In this document: one piece after another, positions 1 to 9,425 of the stretch | Numbering within the stretch: the first letter of the stretch is position 1 | Layout: each line of letters starts with the position of its first letter | Assembly: GCA_036924285.1 (NCBI GenBank) | Contig: JAYKYS010000015.1 | Coordinates: 8,246,001 to 8,310,000, forward strand | Length of the DNA: 64,000 nt | Reading direction: 5' to 3' | Origin: Asterella californica | Lineage: Eukaryota; Streptophyta; Marchantiopsida; Marchantiales; Aytoniaceae | Notes under the pieces: model-generated | What the model was told of the DNA's origin: nothing | Seen by the model: the letters and a program-made list of their open reading frames with translations, nothing else | The model's database searches: none | Program-made: the position numbers and the translations under genes

Positions 1-22
1 TATTACAAACCTCCCTCCTTTT
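1..22 (-). mobile_element. Element Z: polypurine tract and first bases of its 3' LTR
   Basis: On the minus strand the stop codon of the Z pol gene is followed by a purine run (plus positions 10-22) and then by T-TGTAATA running off the window edge. This is the layout expected at the 3' end of a gypsy internal region: stop codon, polypurine tract, LTR beginning TG. Only about 7 bp of the LTR are inside the window, so the LTR call rests on order and the TG start. Confidence 0.55.
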
Positions 23-345
23 AAGAAGCAACGTCCTCATTGCTCAACTGCTGTTCGAAAGCTTTCACTACGAGTGGGGCGTGTGCAAGATTGGTTGCAG
101 GTTCTCATGTTGCTTCATGTAATGAATATCCTTTCCATTTCACCAAGTAATTTATCCGCTGATGACGAGTCTCACGAACACGTTTCTTTAAGATGCGTTC
201 TACTTCAAACTCTTTCTCACCATCGACAATTTGAGGAAGAGGTCGTGACTCTTGTGAATTTCCAAATTGATGAGGTCGTGGTGTATATCGCTGTAATAAG
301 AATACATGAAAAAATGGATGAATCTTCATGTGAGGTGGAAGTTTT
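21..345 (-). pseudogene. Element Z: C-terminal end of chromovirus pol (integrase tail plus chromodomain)
   Basis: The minus strand encodes the junction typical of plant chromoviruses: an integrase-tail motif ending IHPFFHVFLLQRY, a short linker, then a chromodomain with E-F-E-V-E-R-I-L and YLVKWKGYSLHEATWE. The chromodomain is thought to steer integration to marked chromatin. The frame is broken near position 103 by a one-base shift; in the next frame the conserved end of the domain continues to a stop at about 21. The upstream part of pol is missing because element A begins at about 342. The frameshift and truncation make this a pseudogene. It is a different family from A, whose own chromodomain lies at 2,213-2,488 with distinct sequence. 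Confidence 0.75.
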
Positions 346-1472
346 TCACGCACCTACCGCCTTGTTGCACCAGCGGAAGCTCTTACTCAGTAGGTCACAA
401 AATTTACACCGCTAACCTGCAAACCACAATCACAAGTTAACGTCCATTCACCACTTATCTTAACTCTGTTTGATCCGGACCGGAGCGGGACCGTCTCCTT
501 AATCATCAAGCTCAGCATTCCTTAAGTCCTGACCTAGACTCGCCTAGGTTAGTCTCAAATATGAGCAAGTCACAAGATGACTTGGGACGGACTTCCCATA
601 AAGTCCAAGGTCCTAAACGGTCCTCCAGCACACCTAGCATTCCAACCGTCCATGATGTCTGTTTGGATCTAAGTTCCCGAACGGTGGTCTAACCTGTCGA
701 CTCGTTTCTTAGTCTTGCTCCAGTCCTTACATCGTTCCTAAGTCCAGACGTCCAAGTCTGGACTGGAACGTGTCTTGGAACTGGCTCAGTCATCACCTCA
801 TGTCTCTAGAGTCCGCCCGCCGAACCTAGGGTCGGGTGACTCATCTCGGCCCACCCAGGCATCGAGCCCTCCTCATATATACTTATGGGGATCTGCGGCC
901 TGGTCCTCCTCTTTGGTCCTTGAAAATTATATCACAATCTGATCACGAGATCGGTCATAATTCTCAGTTCGGAGGTCAATTCGAGGAGTTCTACATATCA
1001 CTAGAAAGCACTCGCTGAGACCTTTCCAATGATATCTTACTCGTCTCGAGATCTTACGTGGTGCTCTGTCCACGACCTAAAACGTCACTGGAGCTCCAAC
1101 ACTTAACCGTTTTTCAAGAAATTGTGGTCCAGACCCAGACTCGAACCTTGTGGTTCGGACCGACGTCTGAACCACGGTCCGTCTGCGTCTCGGATCCACG
1201 TCTCGGATCTATATCTCAGGCTTATGTTTCGGTCCGTTCCCAAACTTGCCTCTTTATGTCAGCATTCGTCTGGGATTGTTTTGAGGTAGGCCCTTATGTC
1301 CTAACCCAATGTTCCAACCTTGGTTCAGAGAACCACTTAGGGTTCATCTGATCCCAACTTCCCGGCCAAGTCGTTCAGTCCTATTCCCAGCATTCACAAC
1401 CTAGCGCAAGTCCACTAGGATTCTCTTGTTCGCGTCTGCGCTGATCTTGAGATTGATGGTCGTGAAAACTCA
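342..1472 (-). repeat. Element A: 3' LTR
   Basis: This segment matches the 5' LTR pieces at 23,666-23,933 and 29,334-29,546 and the LTR of the relative at 31,748-33,543 along their common length. Shared landmarks include the stretch around 350-420 and the end around 1,440-1,465. On the minus strand it begins TGAGTTTTCACG directly after a purine tract. The terminal dinucleotides are not clearly TG...CA (the far end reads about GCGTGAAAAA), so the left boundary is good to a few bases only. Confidence 0.8.
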
Positions 1473-1482
1473 CCCCCACTTT
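1473..1482 (-). other. Element A: polypurine tract
   Basis: The minus strand reads AAAGTGGGGG immediately before the LTR start. This is the plus-strand DNA primer site expected beside a 3' LTR. Confidence 0.7.
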
Positions 1483-2212
1483 GGAGGTTGATGCCCTCAT
1501 CAACAATGATCCTTAAGTTAACACCAAGTTCAGAAGGGTAGCCAACCTCTTGATGACAGAATTGCATTCTGATAGCTAACCCGCAATTCTCTTCTTGGCT
1601 TGAATCTTAACTTGTGCTAGAACACTTATAAAATTACAACTAGTTTCGGAGAAAACTTTATCTTTTTGGTCACCTTTAAACAAAACTAGTTGACAATTTC
1701 TAAACATTCTACTTAAGATGCTAACTTGTTAGCAAGTATTAACACCTACTTACGAGGTCTCCTGAAACTCACTTTCTAGTCGAAACCTGATTTGACTTAG
1801 ACTCGCGACTAAGTTTACTTTGCAGCTAGAAAATCGCAACGCAAAATCACACCAAGCTGCAAGACAAGTATGAAAATTCATACTTGCTTTGCCAACGCTA
1901 CGGCTAACTTAAGTCTTCACATCAAGACTTAGTCTTGATTTAGATGCTTATCCAAACCAGCTCGCTCCTTTGAGTGTGCTTCATTCCTCCTCTTGACAAC
2001 ATCCTAGGCATCTGATCAGAACTAGTCATAGTCATGCACTACCAATGCACTTAGACAAATTTTCAAGAAATAAATTCTTTATTTCCTCAAAATACAAGGT
2101 AAAGCTACAAAGTCCATCGGCCCAAGTCGTCTCAAGTTGCTACTCATATGGTTCGTCGTTCATTCACTCCTCGTTGGAAGGAGATGTCCTCATCTTGCTA
2201 ACACCTTTGTTG
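1483..2212 (-). other. Element A: untranslated stretch between chromodomain and polypurine tract
   Basis: About 730 bp without a recognisable coding frame. In A's orientation it lies between the pol stop and the polypurine tract. I see no repeats or RNA gene in it. Confidence 0.5.
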
Positions 2213-2488
2213 TCATTGTCGTCGTTTGAAGAGGTCCAATACTTCGCTTGCATGTGTTAGCTCTTCCTCTAGCACCCAAGTTGCTTCCTTCAAATGGTAT
2301 CCACGCCATTTGACCAAGTACTCCGTCCGGTTAGATTTACGCCGTGATCGCAGAATGATCTCTACCTCGTATTCTGCTTCGTCTTGCACGACATCAGATT
2401 GAGGTCTGAGAACCTGTTTGCGCTCCGGCCGCAAATCATCCTTGGAGTATTTCTTTAGTAAAGAAATATGAAAAGTCGGATGCAACTG
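2213..2488 (-). pseudogene. Element A: integrase tail and chromodomain (pol C-terminus)
   Basis: The minus-strand frame contains LHPTFHISLLKKY, the conserved tail of gypsy integrase, then a linker and a chromodomain with EYEVEIILRSR and YLVKWRGYHLKEATWVLEE. It is the last 90 or so residues of A's pol. The upstream part is on the far side of X1: the reading resumes at 17,422 across the 5-bp duplication GTCAC. In the rejoined sequence a stop codon falls just at the junction, so the ORF was probably already broken or mutated since. Classification as a chromovirus follows from the chromodomain after the integrase. Confidence 0.85.
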
Positions 2489-2594
2489 TCACTGTAGTGA
2501 CGCAGGATTACTCCTTTTGCCCATTAGTATACAAGATATCGTTCCCACAAAGGATTTGCACAAGTAACGCTGCTCTAAGTTCTAAGATCTGTTC

Positions 2595-3394
2595 TGTCAC
2601 GTCACAAGTATCCCATTATTTGTGTGCATGTTTATATAAGTTTCATTAGGTATGACTATCTTATAGGTTACTCTAGTTCGAAGATCTAAATCTAGAGTGA
2701 TCAAAACTAGCCATAACTAGCAGAGATAGTTATAACTAAGTTGGGGAAACTATTAGAGGTTCCACTATGACACTATGTGACAAGTGCGGAGCTCTAAATA
2801 TGCTTCTCAAAAGTATGTAACTTTGTTGACCATCGCTGATTGGATGCATGATGGAAAGTCATGCACAAAGATCTAAAGATGCTCCTCAAAAGACGTATTA
2901 GTTTGTTGTCGCCTTCCGATTGGATAGGGTGGAAAGTTAACACTTTACAAAAGCTAAAGTAGGAGAATCTCTTACTTTTGTAAAGTAGAACAAGTAATGT
3001 GTGTGCTATTCTTAAAGGCTTAGTAGCCTTTAGAAGTTTTACTATTTTGGATTGCGCACTTACCATGAGGTAACGTAACTTAGTGAAAGTTACCACGGTA
3101 AGAAGTTGTAGAGTATATAAGGAGGAGTTGAGAAGGTGGAAGGCACTCTCATTTTCCTGACTGTAAGTAAAGTGAGCATTGGAGACCTTGGGAGTCCTTG
3201 AGTATTTTGCGATGTAATGTTGAGAGCGGGATTAGAACTTGTGTGCAGGAACGCTATTAGAGGTACCGATGTGACCATACGGGTCAGAGAGTTGAGTGAA
3301 GTGAGCATGGATGTACTTAAATCTTTGTAATTAGGGTGCACTAGTAATCCTAGTCATCTGAGGTACCCCTGGGTGAGAGACAGGCCGGCTTACA
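2595..3394 (+). repeat. Element B: 5' LTR with TATA box
   Basis: Begins TGTCACGTCAC, ends GGCCGGCTTACA, and is repeated at 9,426-10,225 with an offset of 6,831. A TATATAA box lies at 3,114-3,120, about 520 bp into the LTR, so U3 is long. Two ~79-bp imperfect tandem units (2,791 and 2,870), each with an inverted CCAAT-type motif, lie upstream of it and resemble a U3 enhancer. Small minus-strand open frames in the LTR occur in both copies only because the LTRs are identical. Confidence 0.95.
3114..3120 (+). promoter_or_regulatory. Element B: LTR TATA box
   Basis: TATATAA within GAGTATATAAGGAGG. It is in the correct orientation for transcription of gag-pol, and repeats at 9,945-9,951 in the 3' LTR. 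Confidence 0.65.
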
Positions 3395-3397
3395 TTT

Positions 3398-3414
3398 TGG
3401 TTCCGTTGCCGGGA
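3398..3414 (+). other. Element B: primer binding site
   Basis: TGGTTCCGTTGCCGGGA starts three bases after the LTR end and has the TGG start and length of a tRNA-complementary primer site. I do not assign the tRNA isoacceptor. Confidence 0.7.
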
Positions 3415-3985
3415 CCTCGATACAAAGATTCGTATGTAGTCGTTAGTACAGTTCATGTCTGTTTTCGAGCATGAGTTCAGAACCTTTGTACATACACCAT
3501 GTTATAGAGGGCAAGATAAGCTTTCCAATAAGCTTGATATCTCCGAGAGATCAATTGTGAGGAGAGAGTTATGTCTTTCGGAAGTTAAGGGGGTTTTTCG
3601 GTATCAAATAGTGAGCTCTCGGGAAGGAGTTTACAGTCATTTTCATATTTTCAGTTTTTAGAGTTAGACCTTGAAATCTTCCATGCTGATAGCTTGCAAG
3701 ATAAGCTATCTAGGCACCCAAATCATGCGTGAATTGATCGAGTAGAACTGGAGTTATGGCATTCGAAGCGAAGGGGGGTCAAATCTGTTATATCGTTTGC
3801 TGAAGTAAAAGAGTGAAAGAATTACAGAATTCTTGAGAGGGTTATGTTCGATCTCTGAGGCTCAGGGTTGACAAGTTAAGCTTCTACTTAGTAATGTGAG
3901 AGATTGTTAAGCGAGAAGATAGTCGAGTGATAAAAAAATGTCAAACAAACTATAGAGCGAGAGAGATGTATGACAGATCATCGTC
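3415..3985 (+). other. Element B: untranslated leader
   Basis: About 570 bp between the primer site and the first substantial ORF. A short open frame of 68 codons at 3,455-3,661 shows no recognisable motif. Packaging and dimerisation signals are usually found here, but none can be recognised by eye. Confidence 0.5.
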
Positions 3986-4450
3986 ATGGAAGGACAGCAA
4001 GAGTGGAAATTGAGGTTGAGCAAGATCCCTCAAGGCTATGCGGTGATAGTTACCGCTGATCTGGCGAAAGGAGAATTTCGACTAGAATTTGAGGAAGAAA
4101 CAGAGAGTAGTCGTAAGAACCAGGAGAAGAACTCGAGGTGCTTTTTGTGTGGAGAAGAAGGACATAAAGTGAGCAAGTGTCCTACAAAGAATAGACTTTT
4201 GCGTGAGCGAAGAGGGTTGGTCGACTTAAGCTTACACATAGGTCCTTCTTCCCCTAGACAAGCTGTCATTGACCCTACAACCTTTTGTCCTAGATGTGGA
4301 GTGGACGGGATTCCAGTTGAGCACGAGTGTAGCGCAGTGGTTGCTTTGCTAGAAACTGTAGCCGAAGGTCTGGAGAGAAGGTTGAGTGTAGAAACGGAAC
4401 GAGTGAAGACCTCTAGCGAGGATGGAGATAGTCTATCACACGAGAGATAA
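3986..4450 (+). CDS. Element B: extra ORF with CCHC zinc knuckle upstream of gag-pol
   Basis: A 154-codon frame between the leader and gag-pol. Residues ~52-65 read CFLCGEEGHKVSKC, a perfect CX2CX4HX4C knuckle as in nucleocapsid proteins. A second cluster CPRCGVDGIPVEHEC follows at ~100-114. The rest is charged and unlike a capsid domain. It is in the same frame as gag-pol but separated from it by a TAA at 4,448, 37 open codons and a second TAA at about 4,562. It could be a separate nucleic-acid-binding accessory protein or a relic of a longer gag. A free-standing knuckle ORF ahead of a gag that has its own knuckle is unusual. Coding status is inferred from motif and length. Confidence 0.6.
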   Translation: MEGQQEWKLRLSKIPQGYAVIVTADLAKGEFRLEFEEETESSRKNQEKNSRCFLCGEEGHKVSKCPTKNRLLRERRGLVDLSLHIGPSSPRQAVIDPTTFCPRCGVDGIPVEHECSAVVALLETVAEGLERRLSVETERVKTSSEDGDSLSHER

Positions 4451-4585
4451 GATGACCATGAGGGTCAAACTTACTCCAACCTTTGGAGAGGAGAGAGCTC
4501 AACGGGGAAATTGTGGATTGCGGTGAAGTGCGATCTTCACATCTGCAAGCAGTACCTCGAGTAAGAAGAAGAAAAGAAGAGAAGA

Positions 4586-7500
4586 ATGGGGAAACTTCCG
4601 GTGTTTTACGGAAAGGATGGAGAAGACGTGGAAGGATTTGTGAGAGACTTCAAAAGAGCATGCATTGGCAATGGAGATCGAAAGAAGAGCGAGTGGGTAG
4701 GGTTGATACCTGAATTTCTTGAGAGTTCTGCATTGACATGGTATGAGGATAGAAAGAAGAGAAGAGTAGTGGGGACTCCAGATGATACTTGGGAAGTATT
4801 GACGGAGGCCTTAATTGAAACTTTTCTTCCTGATGAAAGTTACGAGAAGTTAATGGTGGAGGTAACTTACCTCAAACAAGGAGAGAAAGAGAAAGTAAGG
4901 ACTTATGCCGAGAGGGTGGAGAAATTAGAACAGAAGTTTCGGGTGGTTTTACGAAAGAGTGGAGATGTAGTAGAACCAACGATGGTGGGCATTGGAGCAA
5001 TGCTCACAAAGAATTTTATTGGGGGATTGAGGCCGGAGATTCGAACACAAGTGCGGTATGAGAGATCAACTTCGAAGGCTGATGCAGTGAAGATCGCAAC
5101 CAGGATGGAAGAGAGTCTGGATGGAGACGACTTGCAACCAATGACTGTTGGGGCAGCATGTGGAGATGTGCAAGGGCCGAGCATGCCAACTCTGAAACCT
5201 GCGAGTGTTCCGACTGTTCGATTTCAAAATCTGACTCCGATAGCTCCTACTAGTGCGGTTACAGTCACTGTACCATCTAGATCTGTTACTCCCGACTTTC
5301 GTGATGAGTTGAAAAGTTTGACAGATTCTCTGGCAGATTTGAAGATCAATATGGTGAATTTGTTGCAACACCGGAGTCCAAATGTTGGAGGGGGCTCACG
5401 AGGTTATGGAAACTATCAGTCCAGAGGTGGACCACCGCAAGGATCACCCAGTAACTACACGAGCCAAGGATGTTTTACGTGCGGAGGATCACACTTCCAA
5501 CGTAATTGTCCGAGTCGTAATGGTGGAACGGCGGATGGAGCTTCAACTTCACAAAGTAAGGACAAGGGTGTAGCATGCATTGACATCTTGGAGCCGCGAG
5601 ATGTACGAGAAGGTTTTCAGTCTGTAGAGCTGTTAGCTCATGAGAGGAAGAGGATGAGGACGCATTTCGAGGAGGGAGAACCGGTCGTGATGGAAGATTC
5701 TCCAAGTCAAAATACTCGGAGTAGCAAATCTTCTTCAAAAACCAAAGAGCGACGGAAGAAATTGGGAAATACTGATTTCACAATTTCAATGGAGCAATCA
5801 AAATACAATGTGGTGGAAGACGTGGGAAAGCAACGAGCAAACATTACTGTGGGACAGTTGATTGCTCTGAATCCTTCGGTGAGGAAAGAACTTCGTAGCG
5901 GTCTAAGCTCCCGACGAGGTCGGAAGAAGAAGGTAAATCCTTCTACTGTCGGTGTGAGTGCTTTAGACGCTAGTGAAGGAGAGGTATGCAACAAGGCATC
6001 AAAAGTAGAGGCTCGTATCAATGGGAGAGATGTCTCTGATGTTCTTGTCGATGGAGGATCGGCAGTAAACGCCATCTCGGAACGACTCATGAGGAAGTTG
6101 GATCTAGTACCAACACGTCCTTCTAGTATCACGGTTGGCATGGCTAACAGACAGCGAGTTAGGCCATTGGGAGTGCTGGAGAGAGTTTGCGTGTCAGTAA
6201 TGGGAGTGCAAGTAAACATGACATTTCAAATCTTGAAGGAGTCAAGTTATGAAATGTTACTCGGAAGACCTTGGCTTCGAGCAGTACATGCAACGGATAA
6301 CTGGCACAAAGGTTATTTACGCATCGGACCGAATCACCACCGGATCAAAGTTCCATTGCTCGGAGATCAAGTTGGGACGTCAGAATCGGATCGACCCACA
6401 TCGGACTACTGGGAGTCAGAAGTTGTCGATACTACTTCTGATGTAGGTACCAATTCTTCAGATTCAGAATCTGAAAATACATCGTCAGAGGAGGAGAGAG
6501 AAGAACGAAATGTGGGTGTGAATGTAGTGGATCTTTTCCCTTCTCCGGAAGTGCAAAGAGATCGAGACAAAGAACCATTGACTCCCGAGGAGGTGGAGAG
6601 AAGAATTGCCACCTTACGTTATGGATCGAAGGTTACTAAAGAGGAGAAGAGTTGTTTCGAAGAGATCTTTCGTAAATACATTCATGTATTTGCATTTAGT
6701 TACAAGGATCTGAGGGAGGTCACACTGGAGCAACACCGTATCGAGTTAGAGAAGGAAGTCAAACCGGTGCGACAGAAGCAACGAAGAGTGAGTCCTCCAA
6801 TTGCGGATCTGGTGAAAGAAGAGATCGAGAAGCTGCACACTGCTGGGTTCATTTACGAGGTGGAGCATTCTGAATGGGTATCACCCATTGTGATCGTAAA
6901 GAAGAAAAATGGCAAATTGAGGGTGTGTGTTGATTACAAGAAGCTCAATGCGGTCACAAAGAAGGATTATTATCCTCTACCTTTCATCGACGAGATCTTG
7001 GAAGAAGTGGCGGGAAACGAATGGTACAGCTTTGGAGATGGTTATAGCGGATATAACCAGATCAAAATTGCACCAGAACATCAACACCTGACCACTTTCA
7101 CTACTCCGTGGGGTACGTTTGCATTTCGAGTCATGCCATTTGGTCTGTGTAATGCTCCTGCGACGTTCCAAAGGTTTATGAACAAAGTGTTCGAACCTTT
7201 CTTAGGAAAGTTTGTGAGAGATTTTATAGATGACTTTTGTGTTTACGGGAGTAAGGAGAAGCATTTTGAGCACCTTGTGAAGGTCTTAGAATGTTTAGAT
7301 GTAGCAAATGCATCTCTCAATCCGGAGAAATGTATTTTTGGGTGTGAGGAAGGGTTACTCTTGGGTCATATCATATCCAAGGACGGCATTGCCGTTGATC
7401 CAGAGAAGGTGCAGAAGATCTTAGAGCTCCCTTTTCCTAGTACTCTCACTAAGCTACGACAGTTTTTAGGTATGGTGGGGTATTATCGAAGGTTTATACT

Positions 7501-9412
7501 CTCGTTCTCACATAAAGCATATGCTTTGACAGCATATCTGAAGAAGGGAGTAGATTACGTGTTGATTTTAGGAGATGAAGAAGCTCTAGCCGCCTTTGAG
7601 GAACTGAAGAAAGCTCTTACTTCAGCTCCGATCTTGGTTAAGCCCGATTGGAATAAACAGTTTATTCTATATACGGATGCTTCAAATATAGCAGTAGGAT
7701 GTACTTTAAGTCAGTATGATGTTGAAGGTAGAGATCATCCTATCGCATATGCTAGTCGGCAAATGATCAAGGCAGAGAGAAATTATTCTGTGACAGAGAG
7801 AGAAGGATTAGCAGTGATCTATGCTTTGAGAAAATTTCGACATTATCTCATAGGAGGCAAGTTCACTATCGTTACAGATCATAAGGCATTGAAGTACATC
7901 TTCAATAAACCTATGGTCGAAGGACGATTAGCAAGGTGGAAGCTCTTATTGTCAGAGTACGACTATGAGATCTGCGATCGACCAGGGAAGAAACACGCGA
8001 ATGCAGATTTGCTATCTAGAGCTTACGATGGGGATGGAGAGGAGCCGGTGGATGACACCTTTCCTGACGAAGATTTGATGGTCTTGAGCAACTCTATTAT
8101 CCCAATAGAATATCAAGAAATTTGGGATTTTGTTACGGAAGGTGTCTATCCAGATGGGATGCGGACCAGAGAGAAGAAGGCACTGGTGAAACGAAGTCAA
8201 CCTTACTCGGTGGTGGAAGGTGTGTTATTCCGTGAAGGAGTTGATGGGGTCCTGAGAAGAGCTGCGAGCAAGGAGGAGTCTCTACGACTCATGGAAGAAT
8301 TCCATGACGGTCCAGTATGTGGAGGACATTTCGCAGGCAAGTTGACGGCTCATAAGATACTCGATGCGGGATATCACTGGAGGGGGATGTTTAGAGATTG
8401 CTTGACGTATTGTAAAACCTGTGATGTTTGTCAAGCTTTCGCTATCAAATCTAGTGTTTCCACTCCTCTTAGATCTATTCCGGTTCTTGGACCTTTCGAG
8501 AAATGGGGAATAGATTTTGTTGGGCCTTTGAATCGCACCCCTCGCAACAATAAGTATATTGTTGTAGCCACAGATTATCTTACGAAGTGGGTAGAAGCTA
8601 GACCTCTTGTAACTATTGGAGAAGTTGAGGTGGGTAGATTTCTATACGAACGGATCATAACTAGGTTTGGATGTCCTTTGGAGTTAGTTTCTGATAGGGG
8701 TCGAGAATTTGTGAGTGGCATGACTACTGCTATGTGCACCCACTTCTCCATTTCTCAGAGGGTTACTACTTCATATAAACCTAGTTCAAACGGTTTGGTA
8801 GAGAGGACAAACTTTACCTTGTGTCAGATGTTAGCAAAGGATGCTGACATGGAAGGGGCCAAACACAACTGGGACAAGCGTCTTCATGCGGTTCTATGGG
8901 AGTATCGAACAACAGTGAAGACATCTACGGGATATTCACCTTTCAAGATGGTGTATGGGTTGGAATCCAGATTACCGATCCAGTTCGACCTAACCACCTT
9001 TCAGACCTTACAAGCTGGATTAAAGAGAAAGGGTGGTCAAATAGCTGAGAAAGAGAGGAGAGAAACTTTGTTGGAGCTGGAGGAGAATAGAGACGATGCA
9101 GCTCAACGAATTGAGATGGCCCAACTACAACAGAAGAAGAGCTACGACAAGCGCTTGGCGAAGAACAAAACGAAGTTACAGCCATTTCAAAAGGGTGAGT
9201 GGGTGATGCTATGGGATGCTATTAGGCACAAGCGAGTTCAAAAGAAGTTCTTACGTCGATATTTTGGGCCTTTCATCATCTCCAAAGTGTGGAGTAATAA
9301 CACCTATGATCTTCAAGAGAGAAGTGGTACGTTCTTCGACCGAGTGAACCACGACAAGTTGAAGAAGTTTCATCAACGTGATACTTCACTCCGAGGACGG
9401 AGTGAAAATTAA
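4586..9412 (+). CDS. gag-pol: Element B: Gag-Pol polyprotein (capsid, knuckle, protease, RT, RNase H, integrase)
   Basis: One uninterrupted frame of 1,608 codons. The N-terminus resembles the retrotransposon gag capsid domain (FVRDF..., ALTWYED). The knuckle CFTCGGSHFQRNC is near residue 295. The protease active site is VLVDGGSAVNAIS at ~487, with DGGS in place of DTGA. RT fingers begin at ~720, and the polymerase motif is F-I-D-D at ~880. RNase H starts at YTDAS (~1,030) and includes TDHKAL. The integrase has an HHCC finger (H...H, CKTCDVC at ~1,240-1,285) and catalytic D, D, E in KWGIDFVGPL, LVSDRGREF and GLVERTN (~1,308, 1,367, 1,405). The tail has the GPF-I-I motif but no chromodomain. 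All catalytic positions I can check are present. Gag and pol share one frame, so their ratio must be set without a frameshift. Confidence 0.95.
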   Translation: MGKLPVFYGKDGEDVEGFVRDFKRACIGNGDRKKSEWVGLIPEFLESSALTWYEDRKKRRVVGTPDDTWEVLTEALIETFLPDESYEKLMVEVTYLKQGEKEKVRTYAERVEKLEQKFRVVLRKSGDVVEPTMVGIGAMLTKNFIGGLRPEIRTQVRYERSTSKADAVKIATRMEESLDGDDLQPMTVGAACGDVQGPSMPTLKPASVPTVRFQNLTPIAPTSAVTVTVPSRSVTPDFRDELKSLTDSLADLKINMVNLLQHRSPNVGGGSRGYGNYQSRGGPPQGSPSNYTSQGCFTCGGSHFQRNCPSRNGGTADGASTSQSKDKGVACIDILEPRDVREGFQSVELLAHERKRMRTHFEEGEPVVMEDSPSQNTRSSKSSSKTKERRKKLGNTDFTISMEQSKYNVVEDVGKQRANITVGQLIALNPSVRKELRSGLSSRRGRKKKVNPSTVGVSALDASEGEVCNKASKVEARINGRDVSDVLVDGGSAVNAISERLMRKLDLVPTRPSSITVGMANRQRVRPLGVLERVCVSVMGVQVNMTFQILKESSYEMLLGRPWLRAVHATDNWHKGYLRIGPNHHRIKVPLLGDQVGTSESDRPTSDYWESEVVDTTSDVGTNSSDSESENTSSEEEREERNVGVNVVDLFPSPEVQRDRDKEPLTPEEVERRIATLRYGSKVTKEEKSCFEEIFRKYIHVFAFSYKDLREVTLEQHRIELEKEVKPVRQKQRRVSPPIADLVKEEIEKLHTAGFIYEVEHSEWVSPIVIVKKKNGKLRVCVDYKKLNAVTKKDYYPLPFIDEILEEVAGNEWYSFGDGYSGYNQIKIAPEHQHLTTFTTPWGTFAFRVMPFGLCNAPATFQRFMNKVFEPFLGKFVRDFIDDFCVYGSKEKHFEHLVKVLECLDVANASLNPEKCIFGCEEGLLLGHIISKDGIAVDPEKVQKILELPFPSTLTKLRQFLGMVGYYRRFILSFSHKAYALTAYLKKGVDYVLILGDEEALAAFEELKKALTSAPILVKPDWNKQFILYTDASNIAVGCTLSQYDVEGRDHPIAYASRQMIKAERNYSVTEREGLAVIYALRKFRHYLIGGKFTIVTDHKALKYIFNKPMVEGRLARWKLLLSEYDYEICDRPGKKHANADLLSRAYDGDGEEPVDDTFPDEDLMVLSNSIIPIEYQEIWDFVTEGVYPDGMRTREKKALVKRSQPYSVVEGVLFREGVDGVLRRAASKEESLRLMEEFHDGPVCGGHFAGKLTAHKILDAGYHWRGMFRDCLTYCKTCDVCQAFAIKSSVSTPLRSIPVLGPFEKWGIDFVGPLNRTPRNNKYIVVATDYLTKWVEARPLVTIGEVEVGRFLYERIITRFGCPLELVSDRGREFVSGMTTAMCTHFSISQRVTTSYKPSSNGLVERTNFTLCQMLAKDADMEGAKHNWDKRLHAVLWEYRTTVKTSTGYSPFKMVYGLESRLPIQFDLTTFQTLQAGLKRKGGQIAEKERRETLLELEENRDDAAQRIEMAQLQQKKSYDKRLAKNKTKLQPFQKGEWVMLWDAIRHKRVQKKFLRRYFGPFIISKVWSNNTYDLQERSGTFFDRVNHDKLKKFHQRDTSLRGRSEN

Positions 9413-9425
9413 GTCTGGGGGTAAA
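9411..9425 (+). other. Element B: polypurine tract
   Basis: AAGTCTGGGGGTAAA lies directly before the TG of the 3' LTR and overlaps the end of gag-pol by two bases. The G-run is the core of the plus-strand primer. Confidence 0.75.

Noticed and set aside
2794..3341. Minus-strand open frames of 100 and 83 codons, repeated at 9,625-10,172
   Set aside because: They are identical only because they lie in the two LTRs of element B. They are antisense to the element and carry no motif.
4483..4713. 76-codon frame overlapping the start of gag-pol in B
   Set aside because: It overlaps gag in another frame, is compositionally biased (R/E-rich), and has no motif.
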